Shown here: one piece after another, positions 14,765 through 24,700 of the stretch | Layout of the letters: every line of letters begins with the position of its first letter | Position numbering within the stretch: the stretch's first letter is position 1 | Assembly (NCBI GenBank): GCA_023231115.1 | Contig: JALNWA010000001.1 | Location: 186,001-250,000 of the forward strand | Length of the DNA: 64,000 nt | Direction of reading: 5' to 3' | Source: Candidatus Altimarinota bacterium | Lineage (GTDB): Bacteria > Patescibacteriota > Gracilibacteria > UBA1369 > LOWO2-01-FULL-3 | Notes under the pieces: generated by a model | Told to the model about the DNA's origin: nothing | The model's database searches: none | The model's input: the letters and a program-made list of their open reading frames with translations, nothing else | Program-made: the position numbers and the translations under genes

Positions 14765-17344
14765 AAGCCAAAAGACACGCCGGTATATGTGTCAGACACC
14801 CCGGGGTACATATCGGAAACAGATTTGAAACAGATAGAATCGAAGCTGGAAGCCGAAGGCCCAAGATCACGAGGAGCACTTCGTATACTTCGTGAATTTT
14901 CAACAGAAAATGTAAAAGAACCTCATGAAGTATGGGAAGTAATAGCGGCAATAAGACATCTTGTTTATGATTTAGAGCTTAAGGGTGGGCCAAAAGCCAT
15001 AGAAGAGTCTTCAAGAGAGGCGGCTATCGCGCAACAAAATGTTGAATATGGAGCTGATGCTAACAAAATAGTGCTGGAAAATGGAGAGCAATTTGCCGAA
15101 AGAATGAGAGTAATAAGGACATTTATTGCTTTGAAAGCACTTGCCACCTTAAGCGGCGAGAAAATTAACGGCAGACTTGGAATGATAAGGGCTCGTTTCA
15201 AGAAACCGGATCCGGAACACAAAGGCGCGAGAAAATATATAGATTTGGAAGCCAAAAAAAACATAAGAGCAATTACGGATAGAGTTCCAACAGATGAACT
15301 TTTAGACATAGTAAGATTGGCTGAAGAGAAGCATCCTGATGCAGAAACTGAAACTTTGGTTTCACTTGCAAGAGGTTCCGCGCTTGAATTTTTGATAAGA
15401 AGACTTATTACTTCAAGCCCAAAACTCATTCAAAAAGCCAGCAAATTTTTCACTTCCAGATATATAGAAGCAGTATTAGACCAAATGCCGGACAGCTTGG
15501 CAGACGGAAGAATCGGAGGAAAAGCGACAGGCGTACTTTTGGCTTATGCCGCTCTTGAGAACAAAACTCCGGAATTTGACGATCAGTTTGCCAAAGATCA
15601 CGGTTACGAAGGAAAGACCAAAGAATTTTTTGCAGAAATGGATAAAGAAATAGAATTAAAGGAAAACAGATCGCATTTTATAGGATCTAATATCTTTGAA
15701 CAGGTAATAGATTCAAATCCAGGAGTTGCGGATTCAGCAATGATTAAGAGACTTAATATAGATGGAAAAGAAGTCCCCGATGAATTACACGCAAAAGTAG
15801 AGGAAAATATGCTTAAAGCAAAATTTCCGGGTCATTTGGAACGTCAACTTTGGATTTTATTCAAAAAACTTCATGGAAAACCAATCATCGCAAGATCATC
15901 CAGCGAGCTTGAAGACAGAATAGGGGCTTCATTTGCGGGAAAATATGACAGCGTGGAATTGGCAAACTCAAGCGATAAAGAAAAAGAAGATTTTGAAAAA
16001 TTCAAAGATGCAATTTTGCAAATATATGCAACAGTGTTTAGAAGAGAAGTAATGGAATACAGAAAAGAACACGATTTACTGATCAACGATGAAGAAATGG
16101 GAATATTGGGTCAGGACTTAAATGGAGACCACCATAACGATTATTTTTATCCTGATTTTGCGGGGGTTGCCATGTCTTACGCCACTCAATCAATAGGTTT
16201 CAACCCAAAGAGAGGTGCAATGACAATAGTTGCCGGACTTGGGGAGCAGGCGGTAGACGAAGGTGGAAGATTTGTAATGTTGGCAAATCCCAAAACATCA
16301 AGGAGCGAAACGGATAAAACTCAATCAGAAATGGTGGTTATTGACACAAAAAACCAAAAGAAAATAAAAATTTCGCCAAGGACATTGATTCAAAAAGGAA
16401 GTTTATCTCAGAGAGTAGAGAGATATGGGATTGAACTCGACATGGACCGCGTTGATGGAGGTTTCCCGTTATTGACTTGCAAGGAATTGGTTCAGTCAAC
16501 AAACATTCCATTGAAGATAGAATATATGATTCAAAAATTGAAACATCAACTCGGATATAACGTTGATTGTGAATTCACTATACAATCCCGCTACGACACA
16601 GAGGAAAAGAAATGGAAATGGGTCGTAAAATTGGTTCAATGCCGCCCTCAAAACATTCCGAAAAATCTTCATCCGTCAAGAATGCCGGGAACTGTCAGTA
16701 AAGACAGAATCCTCCTTTCAAGCATGAAAGGCACGAATGCGACTTCATACAAAAATATCCCATATATTTTATACATTGATCCGAAGATTTTTAGCAACTC
16801 AACTCAACATGCGGGGGTACATGCTTATGTAAACGCAGTAAACCAAATGTTGGGAAAAGGGGACTATCTTATAGTTGCTCCTAAAAGATGGGGGTCAAAA
16901 GATCTTAGTTCAGGAATTAATGTTAATTTCGCGGAGTTTTCAAGAGCGGCCGGATATATGGAAATTTTTCCGAATGGCGGTACTCAATATTCATGGGGAA
17001 CTCACTTTTTCCAAAATACAATGGATGCCGAAATGGCCGTAGGCGCATTCGAATACGAAGGAACAAATGATGCTTTCTTGAGAGGAGCACCTAACACGGA
17101 AAATATCGAAACAAAAGAGGGAACACGCACACCTCCGGAAATTCCTGACATATTAAAACCATATGTGAAATTGATAGACGTAAATCAAGCCTACAGGCAA
17201 GGCAAAGAAGACAAATCCGAGGACAAATGGGTTCTTCACGTCGCTCAGGACAACACGGGCACGGAAGGAGTAAGACCTTCTAACGTATATATTGCAAAAT
17301 ATGGCAAAGAGCTTCCCGAAGCGATATTAGAAGAAGAATCATAA
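14762..17344 (+). CDS. PPDK/PEP-synthase-type ATP-grasp domain protein
   Basis: An 860-aa protein. Residues 1-240 are helical and unknown. GGKATGVLLAY at about 252 and IIARSSSELEDRIGASFAGKYDS at about 375 are the nucleotide-binding signatures of the PEP/pyruvate-binding ATP-grasp domain; the region up to about 640 (DPDF.., QCRPQ at the strand end) fits its length. The usual phosphohistidine swivel domain (a GGxxSHAA-like loop) and C-terminal PEP barrel are not visible. The last 200 residues (KRWGSKDLSSGINVNFAEF, GTHFFQNT) are of a different kind. It may be a phosphotransferase acting on a partner or non-pyruvate substrate, but this is not determinable here. Probable operon with the 764-aa gene. 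Confidence 0.65.
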   Translation: MKPKDTPVYVSDTPGYISETDLKQIESKLEAEGPRSRGALRILREFSTENVKEPHEVWEVIAAIRHLVYDLELKGGPKAIEESSREAAIAQQNVEYGADANKIVLENGEQFAERMRVIRTFIALKALATLSGEKINGRLGMIRARFKKPDPEHKGARKYIDLEAKKNIRAITDRVPTDELLDIVRLAEEKHPDAETETLVSLARGSALEFLIRRLITSSPKLIQKASKFFTSRYIEAVLDQMPDSLADGRIGGKATGVLLAYAALENKTPEFDDQFAKDHGYEGKTKEFFAEMDKEIELKENRSHFIGSNIFEQVIDSNPGVADSAMIKRLNIDGKEVPDELHAKVEENMLKAKFPGHLERQLWILFKKLHGKPIIARSSSELEDRIGASFAGKYDSVELANSSDKEKEDFEKFKDAILQIYATVFRREVMEYRKEHDLLINDEEMGILGQDLNGDHHNDYFYPDFAGVAMSYATQSIGFNPKRGAMTIVAGLGEQAVDEGGRFVMLANPKTSRSETDKTQSEMVVIDTKNQKKIKISPRTLIQKGSLSQRVERYGIELDMDRVDGGFPLLTCKELVQSTNIPLKIEYMIQKLKHQLGYNVDCEFTIQSRYDTEEKKWKWVVKLVQCRPQNIPKNLHPSRMPGTVSKDRILLSSMKGTNATSYKNIPYILYIDPKIFSNSTQHAGVHAYVNAVNQMLGKGDYLIVAPKRWGSKDLSSGINVNFAEFSRAAGYMEIFPNGGTQYSWGTHFFQNTMDAEMAVGAFEYEGTNDAFLRGAPNTENIETKEGTRTPPEIPDILKPYVKLIDVNQAYRQGKEDKSEDKWVLHVAQDNTGTEGVRPSNVYIAKYGKELPEAILEEES

Positions 17345-17350
17345 AAACAC

Positions 17351-17378
17351 TTCACTTTTTCACCTTTTCTGCTACAAT
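17351..17378 (+). promoter_or_regulatory. Promoter of tRNA-His
   Basis: TTCACT (17351-17356), 16 bp, TACAAT (17373-17378). A GCTTTT/AAAAGC hairpin (about 17385-17402) lies in the short leader before the tRNA. Confidence 0.45.
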
Positions 17379-17412
17379 TCCCTAGCTTTTCAAGAAAAAG
17401 CGCAATTATCAT

Positions 17413-17490
17413 GGTGAGTTTAGCTCAGTTGGTTAGAGCATTAGGTTGTGGTCCTAAGGGTCATGGGTTCGAACCCCATAACTCACCCCA
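17413..17490 (+). tRNA. tRNA-His (anticodon GTG)
   Basis: It has an encoded extra G at -1 facing C73, as expected for tRNA-His. Acceptor stem GTGAGTT/AACTCAC, D arm TAGCTCAGTTGG, anticodon stem TTAGG/CCTAA with GTG, T loop TTCGAAC, and encoded CCA at 17488-17490. Confidence 0.95.
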
Positions 17491-18007
17491 TAGTTCGAAC
17501 ATCGTTCCGTTAGTATGTTTTTGGCTTGCGGAAGGCGTTTTCATGACTCAGTTCTATTCCTCAAACCTCCATTCGATTGTTCGAGAAAGATTTATGTAGT
17601 ACAATTTAGTCAATTTATTAAATTATGCATGTCAAATTGGCAACCAATATCTTTAGAGAGTCTTAATAGCGAAATTCGTAATGCAGAGCCTGAATTAAAA
17701 GGGATTTTACGAGATTTTTGGCAACTTATAAAAATTTTACCTGAGAAATGGGCAGAAGAAAAATACGGGAAAGAAGGATGTGGTTTTTGGGTTGTTGCAA
17801 TTTGTGGCAAAAAAATTGTTTGGTTTAATGACATCGAAGAAGGATTTAATGTTTCTTACTATAAAGAATACGGACAAATTGAAGAATATAGTTGCAATCA
17901 AGATGAATTAGTTTTGAGTGTTAAAAAGCTTTTTGATTCTACTAAATGATGTTACCGTAATTTAACTGTACCAGTATTCTTCGAACGTCGTTCATTAACT
18001 CACCCCA
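17479..18007. repeat. 12-bp direct repeat of the tRNA-His 3' end flanking a one-gene insert
   Basis: TAACTCACCCCA at 17479-17490 (tRNA 3' end) recurs at 17996-18007, 517 bp away. Just inside each copy is a related TTCGAAC-A/G-TCGTTC block (17494-17507 and about 17980-17993). Only one small gene lies between. This resembles a tRNA-targeted integration footprint, but no integrase is present. Confidence 0.5.
17629..17949 (+). CDS. Small cassette-like unknown protein
   Basis: A 106-aa protein, started at ATG 17629 because the longer frame from 17515 runs through non-coding-looking sequence after the tRNA. It is a soluble, acidic single domain: helix (LKGILRDFWQLIKIL), then strands GCGFWVVAICGKKIVWFNDIE, and a final YSCNQDELVLSVKKLF. 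The composition and the VWFNDIEEGFN block remind me of small, widely transferred hypothetical proteins, but I cannot name a family. It sits alone between duplicated tRNA-His 3' ends, so recent acquisition is plausible. Confidence 0.6.
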   Translation: MSNWQPISLESLNSEIRNAEPELKGILRDFWQLIKILPEKWAEEKYGKEGCGFWVVAICGKKIVWFNDIEEGFNVSYYKEYGQIEEYSCNQDELVLSVKKLFDSTK

Positions 18008-18020
18008 AAAAAAAGCTGGC

Positions 18021-18046
18021 GAGCCTGCAAGGTTCGGTAGGTTTTT
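18021..18046 (+). terminator. Terminator after the cassette gene
   Basis: CGAGCCT and AGGTTCG pair (one G-T) around a 3-nt loop, followed after GTAGG by TTTTTT. Confidence 0.5.
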
Positions 18047-18071
18047 TGTCGAATAGAAAAATATTTCAGCT

Positions 18072-18100
18072 TTGACATTTTTCAGGAAATGGTGTATAAA
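18072..18100 (+). promoter_or_regulatory. Promoter of the 18122 gene
   Basis: TTGACA (18072-18077), 17 bp, TATAAA (18095-18100). The leader to ATG 18122 is about 15 nt. Confidence 0.75.
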
Positions 18101-18121
18101 ATACAACCTTAAATTATATTT

Positions 18122-20299
18122 ATGGAAGATTTTGTAGGAAGGGCAACGGGCATACAAACAGCAATAACAGGTAAAACAATAATACAAAATGCGGTAGAAC
18201 GCCTTTGTCCCGAAGAAAAAACACGTCATGTCGTGGAAGGTATGCATTTTGTGAATTTACCACCGGATATTTATCAAAAAATACAATCGGAAAGAAATGA
18301 AGTAAGACGAAGAATAGCAAATCTTATAGACTTAAAAAGTAAATCAAAAAGACAAAAACCAATCACGGAATTTCAGAAAAGTGCATTACAATTGATGTTG
18401 GATACGAATGATTTAGGCCAAGCGTTAACAAAGGAAGGGGCTTGTGTTTTGCTTGAGGTACCGCCTGAAGAAATTCCGAATCAAAGTCAGGAAATTCAAA
18501 AGATGCTGACGAACATAGGTCAAACTACGATTAGTGTAAATTCAGTGTTAACATTTACTAAAAAATCAAGCAAAACAGATCCAACTTTCAGAAATGCATA
18601 TTACTTTACCGCAAGGAATGCCGATATTCCGGAAATAACAAAAGAGGACGGTTTCGTCGAACCAATTCGCAAACTTACAGATGAAGAATGGGATATGTTA
18701 GCCGTTGTTTTGGAAGAAGCGGAAATGAGAACCTCAAGAAAATCACATATATTGAGAGAAATTTTTGGAGCTCTTGCAGAAGCTGCAGAATTGGGGAAAG
18801 CTGTTACAAAAGAATATGTAAGAGGTAGAGCATCCAAAATCTTAAAACGTGAAATAAAACCGGCGAATTTGGAGCAATCAATCGCTTACGCCCAAATTGA
18901 TCTTGGAGAAAAATTCAGAGAAATGGGATTCGAACTTATAGATAAAAACGGCGTAATTCAAGCGGTTCTTTCAAAAGATTTGGATGATTATGACGACGAT
19001 TTTTCAACTTATGAAAGAGAAATGACAGACGATATAAAAGAAAATATTCGGATCAGAATCGAAGATTCTTTGCGGCATCTAGACTGTGATAACAGGCATT
19101 TACCGGTAAGAGAAATATTATTTTATATTCTCAAACACAAGGGATGCACAATCGCAGAAATTATGAAAAATCTAAATCCAAAAAAAGTTGAAAAGGCTGA
19201 TGAAGACGAGCTTATCACTCCGGAAAAAATGCACGCTTTCATAATAACCGTAAGAAAATTAAACGAACTTTGCGAAAATCACTCTCCGCTTGGAATAAAT
19301 TTATACGGTACAGACAGACTTCACATTGGGTTATCGAAAAAGCCATATGTCCCGGCGGTTGGGAATTACAATTATCATTTGGAATCTCAAGAATCATCTT
19401 TGTATCCTCAACCTTACAATATTCATTTTAATTACAGTTTTTTTAGAAAAATTTTATTGAATAAAACTCCACATCTGATTTTGGCTGACAGCGATAAAGG
19501 TTTATTGACAAGGACAATAGCGGCGTATTCAGCTTTTAATTTTAGAATTTCTTCGTCGATAATCGGTGCGTTGATTAAAAAATTAAATCCAAGAACCAAC
19601 AAAGCGACGATAACAGTTTCATTAAATGAGCTAATGGATGAAATAAATAGAGAATTTTCAGAGCATGGTGTTGTCATGAAACGTGATCAAAAAGGATATT
19701 ATTTTGAGACAAACGTCGGATCGAATGGAGCAACAAAGCCGACAAAATGGCATGATTATTATTTCTCTGAGGACTTTTTATGGCCTCAAGAAGCGCTTTC
19801 TGGGCACGAAACCAAATTGAGAATAAATTCGGCAAAACCTGTTGATCAAAATCTTTTGTCGCAGGTTATGGAAATGCGCAATGCTTTGCCATATCCATTT
19901 CCTGAAACAAAAGATTCTTACGGAGCAATACCATTAACCGAAGACCGGCAGATTCCAAGTGGGATGAAGGAACAACTGGTACGAGAGGCTTGTAATTTGG
20001 CGAAAGGAAGTATAACAAGAAAATCAAATTCAAAAATGCCTGATTTAAAACAGGCAATATTGTTACAGATGGTTATAAGTACTCTCAGAGGACAGGCGAT
20101 GTTGCCACAGCAACTTGCAAAATCAATAGGGGTTGATGAGAGAAAAGAAACAAAACCTTTTGCACGAACTTTTAATGAGCTTCGTCAAATAATAAGAGGT
20201 TCAGGCAATACTCCGATAGGGATTAAATCCATAGAACTTCCGACAAAAGTAGACGGACAAAACGCCGCTTATTATCTTGGGTTCAAGGAAAACGTTTAA
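18122..20299 (+). CDS. Unknown protein with repeated winged-helix-like modules
   Basis: A 725-aa cytoplasmic protein with no signal peptide or membrane helix. At least four segments share one pattern: helices, a helix of the type EIxxxL or QQLAKSIG, a recognition-like helix (VRKLNEL, TFNELRQII), then a beta hairpin ending in an aromatic pair. The segments end at about residues 170 (AYYFTAR), 410 (DRLHIGLSKK), 535 (KGYYFET) and 720 (AAYYLGFKE). LFYILKHKGCTIAEIMKNL near 340 is a typical winged-helix opening. A nucleic-acid-binding or replication/segregation role is possible but unproven. It is monocistronic with its own promoter. Confidence 0.55.
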   Translation: MEDFVGRATGIQTAITGKTIIQNAVERLCPEEKTRHVVEGMHFVNLPPDIYQKIQSERNEVRRRIANLIDLKSKSKRQKPITEFQKSALQLMLDTNDLGQALTKEGACVLLEVPPEEIPNQSQEIQKMLTNIGQTTISVNSVLTFTKKSSKTDPTFRNAYYFTARNADIPEITKEDGFVEPIRKLTDEEWDMLAVVLEEAEMRTSRKSHILREIFGALAEAAELGKAVTKEYVRGRASKILKREIKPANLEQSIAYAQIDLGEKFREMGFELIDKNGVIQAVLSKDLDDYDDDFSTYEREMTDDIKENIRIRIEDSLRHLDCDNRHLPVREILFYILKHKGCTIAEIMKNLNPKKVEKADEDELITPEKMHAFIITVRKLNELCENHSPLGINLYGTDRLHIGLSKKPYVPAVGNYNYHLESQESSLYPQPYNIHFNYSFFRKILLNKTPHLILADSDKGLLTRTIAAYSAFNFRISSSIIGALIKKLNPRTNKATITVSLNELMDEINREFSEHGVVMKRDQKGYYFETNVGSNGATKPTKWHDYYFSEDFLWPQEALSGHETKLRINSAKPVDQNLLSQVMEMRNALPYPFPETKDSYGAIPLTEDRQIPSGMKEQLVREACNLAKGSITRKSNSKMPDLKQAILLQMVISTLRGQAMLPQQLAKSIGVDERKETKPFARTFNELRQIIRGSGNTPIGIKSIELPTKVDGQNAAYYLGFKENV

Positions 20300-20324
20300 A
20301 CACAAATTTGAACACAAAAGAAAA

Positions 20325-20347
20325 ACTCCTCCCACTTGGGGAAGAGC
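20325..20347 (+). terminator. Weak hairpin after the 18122 gene
   Basis: ACTCCTCCC/GGGGAAGAG-type imperfect stem around ACTT, without a good T-run. The rest of 20300-20472 shows no gene. Confidence 0.3.
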
Positions 20348-20472
20348 TTCTTAACAGACTTAGGAGTACCAACGCCCTAGAAAAGCCTTAATATCCTAAC
20401 CTATCAAATGAATTGCCGAAGCAACTCAAGCAGGTAAAGTATACGTCGGTTTCAGAAAAATGCAAGAGAATT

Positions 20473-20745
20473 TTATTTTTTAAACTTGTTTATCTCAATT
20501 TGCGCTAATTTTTCCGCCATTATTTTATATTTCAATTCAACTCTTTGTCTTTTTTGACTGTTTTTTTCTAGTGCGGATTTTTCTTCAGCGAATGTGTCAA
20601 AAAGGTCATCTACTTGAGCTTCTTTCATTACAGGCAAAAGTGTTTCGACCATTGTTTTTGTGTGCTGGTCGATTGTAGAAGTTTTTAGGAATTCTAGAAT
20701 TTTATTTTTTTTGTCTGCGATTTTCATAGAGTGGGGGAATGACAT
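20473..20745 (-). CDS. Small unknown charged protein, last gene of the giant operon
   Basis: A 90-aa helical, Lys/Glu-rich protein (MKIADKKNKILEFLKTS, then a coiled-coil-like C-terminal half). It begins 2 nt after the stop of the 330-aa gene, so it is almost certainly translated from the same message. ATG at 20745 is used, although the internal MKIADKK (20727) is an equally good start. No recognised domain. A chaperone or adaptor for the large upstream proteins would suit its size and place but is inference only. Confidence 0.55.
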   Translation of the reverse strand: MSFPHSMKIADKKNKILEFLKTSTIDQHTKTMVETLLPVMKEAQVDDLFDTFAEEKSALEKNSQKRQRVELKYKIMAEKLAQIEINKFKK

Positions 20746-20747
20746 TT

Positions 20748-21740
20748 TTAGGCTTTCGCCTCTCCGATTTTTCCGGTAAGTATTGCGATCATTCGATCAA
20801 GATCTTTTACATCAACAAGAGAAACTAATTCCGCTAATTGATCGATTGTTAAACTTGCAGGTTTTTCCAAAACAAGTTTTTGCACGAAATCAACGACTCT
20901 TACGACATCGCTTTTGGTTGTATTTGGAATAATATATTTTTTATAAGCGGCGACGACTTTTGCTTTATCATCCGCGGTAATTTCTTTTTCTTTGAGAAGA
21001 GACATTGTGTCTTTCAATTCAGACAATTCGGAAACTCCGCTTATTCCAAATTTTTTAAAGAAATCCAAGTAAGAGGAATTCAAAGGATTCAAAATATCCA
21101 AAACCGTTATATCGGGCTTTAGCACTTTTAAAACTGAAGTTTGTAAAAGTTTTGCAATCGGATACTTTGAACTTTCGGACGCCTTTGAGATTTGTTCAAG
21201 TGCGGTTTTTAGTTTGTCTTTATCCGGATATTTAATTTTTAAAGCTTTTAATGTAGAAATAGCAGTTGCAGCGACGGCCTTGAATTCATCAAAATCCAAA
21301 ACATCTGTTTTGCCTTCCTTTACGGCTTTCGAAAGCTTATCAAGACCTTTATTGGCAAAAACTTGTTGTTTTTGACTCAAAGATGCTAATGACGCGACTC
21401 CTGTTGCAAGAGCTTCTTTATATGAATCTGCTGATCCTTTTTCGACTTTTGTTTCGTCGAGTTTTACGGCGGTGGTTGCGCTCGCCATGGTTTGCTCAGT
21501 AGTTTTTGTTGCGGCGGCTTGAGCTCCTTGAGATATTTCTTCTTTTTCTTTCCCAAGTCTGCCCCATTCTTCTTTGAATTTGCCGGAAAATACTTTCCAT
21601 TTTTCCCCCCATTTTGCCTTCCAAGCTTCGCCGAAAGCTTCCGTCAAAGATGGAATAAATTTTGCCAACAAATCTTTTGAATTCCCAAAGAATCCCTTCG
21701 CTTTTTCTCCTATTTTTGCTATGTCTTCTGATCCGAACAT
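20748..21740 (-). CDS. Unknown helical protein carrying the hydrolase-type N-terminal module
   Basis: A 330-aa protein. Residues 20-68 (LLAKFIPSLTEAFGEAW, then FSGKFKEEWGRLGKEKEE) align with the first 70 residues of the peptidoglycan hydrolases at 3878 and 5670: same PSL-x-x-A-[YF] motif, same spacing, same RL-x-x-EK ending. As in the 5670 protein, a Thr/Gln/Ala-rich stretch follows (70-90). The remainder (100-330) is all-helical without catalytic motifs, tail, membrane helix or signal peptide. It is the fourth gene of the operon starting at 31252, 12 nt after the 1508-aa gene. It may be an adaptor or a substrate of the same export route. Confidence 0.6.
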   Translation of the reverse strand: MFGSEDIAKIGEKAKGFFGNSKDLLAKFIPSLTEAFGEAWKAKWGEKWKVFSGKFKEEWGRLGKEKEEISQGAQAAATKTTEQTMASATTAVKLDETKVEKGSADSYKEALATGVASLASLSQKQQVFANKGLDKLSKAVKEGKTDVLDFDEFKAVAATAISTLKALKIKYPDKDKLKTALEQISKASESSKYPIAKLLQTSVLKVLKPDITVLDILNPLNSSYLDFFKKFGISGVSELSELKDTMSLLKEKEITADDKAKVVAAYKKYIIPNTTKSDVVRVVDFVQKLVLEKPASLTIDQLAELVSLVDVKDLDRMIAILTGKIGEAKA

Positions 21741-21752
21741 ATTGTAAATATT

Positions 21753-24700
21753 TTAACGCTGTTCAATCTTAGGAACTTCAGCAGGAGCACTATGTCTTCC
21801 CCCCCTTCTTTTGTTTTTTTTCTTTTTTGGATGGCTTCCGCTATCGCTGTCACTGTCACTTCCTCCTCTTCGTTCCCCAGATCTAAAAGCATCTTTAAAA
21901 GCTTTTTCGCCTTCTTTCCAAAAATCGGGTTTTATTCCCTCAAGAATAGCCCCGCCTACAGTATCAACTATAGGTTCAAGTATAGCATCAGCAAGCACTA
22001 ATCCGCCGAGAACAAGTGCCAGTCTAAGTGCTCCACTGGCAATTCTTCTGGCAGTAGGATTAGGGATTTTATTTGGTAAATAATCCACCGCTTTGATAAA
22101 CTTATTCCCGCCATCAGCAGGAGGGGCATCATATCTAGCTTGAATGCTTTCATACAATGCACGGAATCTCCTCTTTGCTTGATATATTTCAAACTCTGCA
22201 GGAGCCGTTATTCTGTCTGGAACAGTCGCTCCAATCCCAATTCTGCTGTTGTCATAAAGAGGTTTAAACAATATCAACCAAACCGCTTCTACAGCCCTAG
22301 GATCACCATTTTTGAAAGCCTCGAGTAATTGTTGTATATAATCTGAGACTTGAGCTTTTTCCGTCGGAGTAAGATTCGTGGCATTAAGTTTTTCTTGAAC
22401 CAATGCGCTAATCCTTGAAAAATCAAGGCCGACAACATTAGTTCTATTTTCCAAAATATCTTTTGCGTTAACCCACTTTTGAATTTCTACCGCTTCAACA
22501 TTTGCGTTTAGAGCTTTAACCTCATTTCTTAGCGTTATTTTATCAGCTTCGGGAGTGGCTGGATTAGCAATTTGTGCATTTTTAGCGGCAATCAGCAAAG
22601 GGAATTTTTTAGCTAAAATATCAATAGCATGCCTTTGAATTACCCCGCTGATTAAATTTTTAGCCTTGGCTTGATCACCATATTTGACTTTAACGGCCTC
22701 TTTTTGCATATTTTTATACATCGCATCCAATTCATCCAATTCACTCTGAGCAAGCACTCTTTTCAATTCTCCAATGCCGTTCAATATCGTATCCAATGGT
22801 GCAAATTCAGTAATTTTTTCTTTGGCACCCTCGCTCGCTAGGATAAATTTTCCTGCTTTTCCTGCGAGTGGAGCAACTTGCTTAACCGTAAATCCAAATG
22901 CAGCTTTTAGAAACTTGGTATATCCAGAAAAAATAGGTTTAAACACTATTCCAACAATCGGAAGAAGGGACGCAGCTCCAAGAATTAACCAAATAGTTGG
23001 GAGCACCCCAAATATATAAGAACCAACAAAGCTAGCTTGCAGAACTTGGTTTTCAAGTCCCGCCTTTTTAGCCATCTCATTTAGAGCATCTCTGTTTTTT
23101 GGATTTTCCGTGAATTTACCGAGTCCCTCTGCGTCTACGGCAGTATACCAAGCAAGATTTCCGGCATCAGTAAAATAAGGGACAAATTTTATGAATGGAC
23201 TGAATACGCCTAAAGCCTCAGGAACTTTTGCAACAGCATCCAATAATGCAATATCCTCTTTTCTTCCTCCTCTTTGTTCAAGTTCAGCACGCGCATCAGC
23301 AACAAGATCTTTCTGAGAAGTTGAAGCTATTTTTTGTAAAACCTCAGGACTTGCTTCTCCGACTTTTCCTCCACCTTCAGCGGTAATTACAACATTTTTA
23401 GAATCAGGAGAAAGTTCCTTCAATCCCGGTAATTTTTCGGCAACAATTTCAATTTCCTCAACCGGTTTAATATCGGCCTTACCTCCGCTAAGTACAGCGG
23501 AAATAGCAACTCCCATTTCAAGCAAAACTTGTTTCCATCTTGGAGTTCCTCTAAATCTATCGAGAGTAGTTCTTCCGGACATAACATCGCTAACATTCCG
23601 AACAGGTTCTTGATTTCCTAATTCTAATCCTTCTTTTGCCATGGTAGTATTTCTCAATGCCTCGCTAACTCTGGATCTGATTTTTGCAGGCACTGTAGAA
23701 GTAATATAGGATATGTCTTTCATTGACAAAGTCAAGCGTCCAATAAGTTTTCCACCAAGCCTCAATCCTCCGCCCATCGCTCCGGCTGAGATATAAGCGT
23801 GAATAACTTGATCAATAAGATTCGCATCAACTTGAGCTTGTTCTGCTCCGTCAGCTATAGAACTTCTGGCTTTTTCTCCAAAGAACATCGCTAAAGCATC
23901 AAACTGAAGATCTCTCAAAAGCCACACCGCAACTTTCTTTGATGTGGAATCCAAAGCGGTATTTTTTATAAGCTCGCTGTATTTAGATGCAAGTCCGTCA
24001 AAATGCCTGACACTTTCTTGGACAACCGTTTTTATCTCATTAGGTAGGCCTTCTCTTCCTAAAATATTTTTTAGTCGAGCAAGAGCATTAGCAGGGGATT
24101 TACTTCCAACTGCGGCAAAGACCTCACTAACCAAATTTTTATATTTAGGATTTTTAAGAGCATAATTAAACAATGCTTTTCCGGCATCTGTCATATTAAA
24201 ATATCTGCAAACAATGTGTCCAAATTTGAAAAAGGCGAACATTGGCATTTCAGCAGCCAATTTAAGTCCGGCTTCTTCAGTTTTTCCTTCCAAAAATAAT
24301 TCTGTTAAAGTCTTCCCTTCACGATCAAAAACTTCATTTCCCAAGACAGTATGCACTTCGGAAAAAGTGTATGCTTCAACTGCAACTTCTGTCGAAAACA
24401 CAGTAAAGCGTCTTACATATTGAAGAGCTTTAGGCATTTTATTCAAAAGTTGAGCAAGCTTTGTAGCCTTAGATATTCCTCCAATAAGACTCAAAGCTTT
24501 TCCTCCTACAAAAACGGCCATACCTCCGGATGCATAAAGGAGTGCAAGCTCACCTACGAAATTTGCTATATTGTTATAAGTCCTGTTGTTTTCATCGCTT
24601 AGTCCTCCATCAGGGGCAACAGATTCGTAAAATTTCTTATAAACTTCTTTGTCAAAAGGAGTCATATTTGAAAGAATATCTCTCGTCATGTATTTGCTGG

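Noticed and set aside
17411..17599. Reading frame overlapping tRNA-His
   Set aside because: It starts in the tRNA and runs through the tRNA sequence; the tRNA fold is complete, so the frame is spurious.
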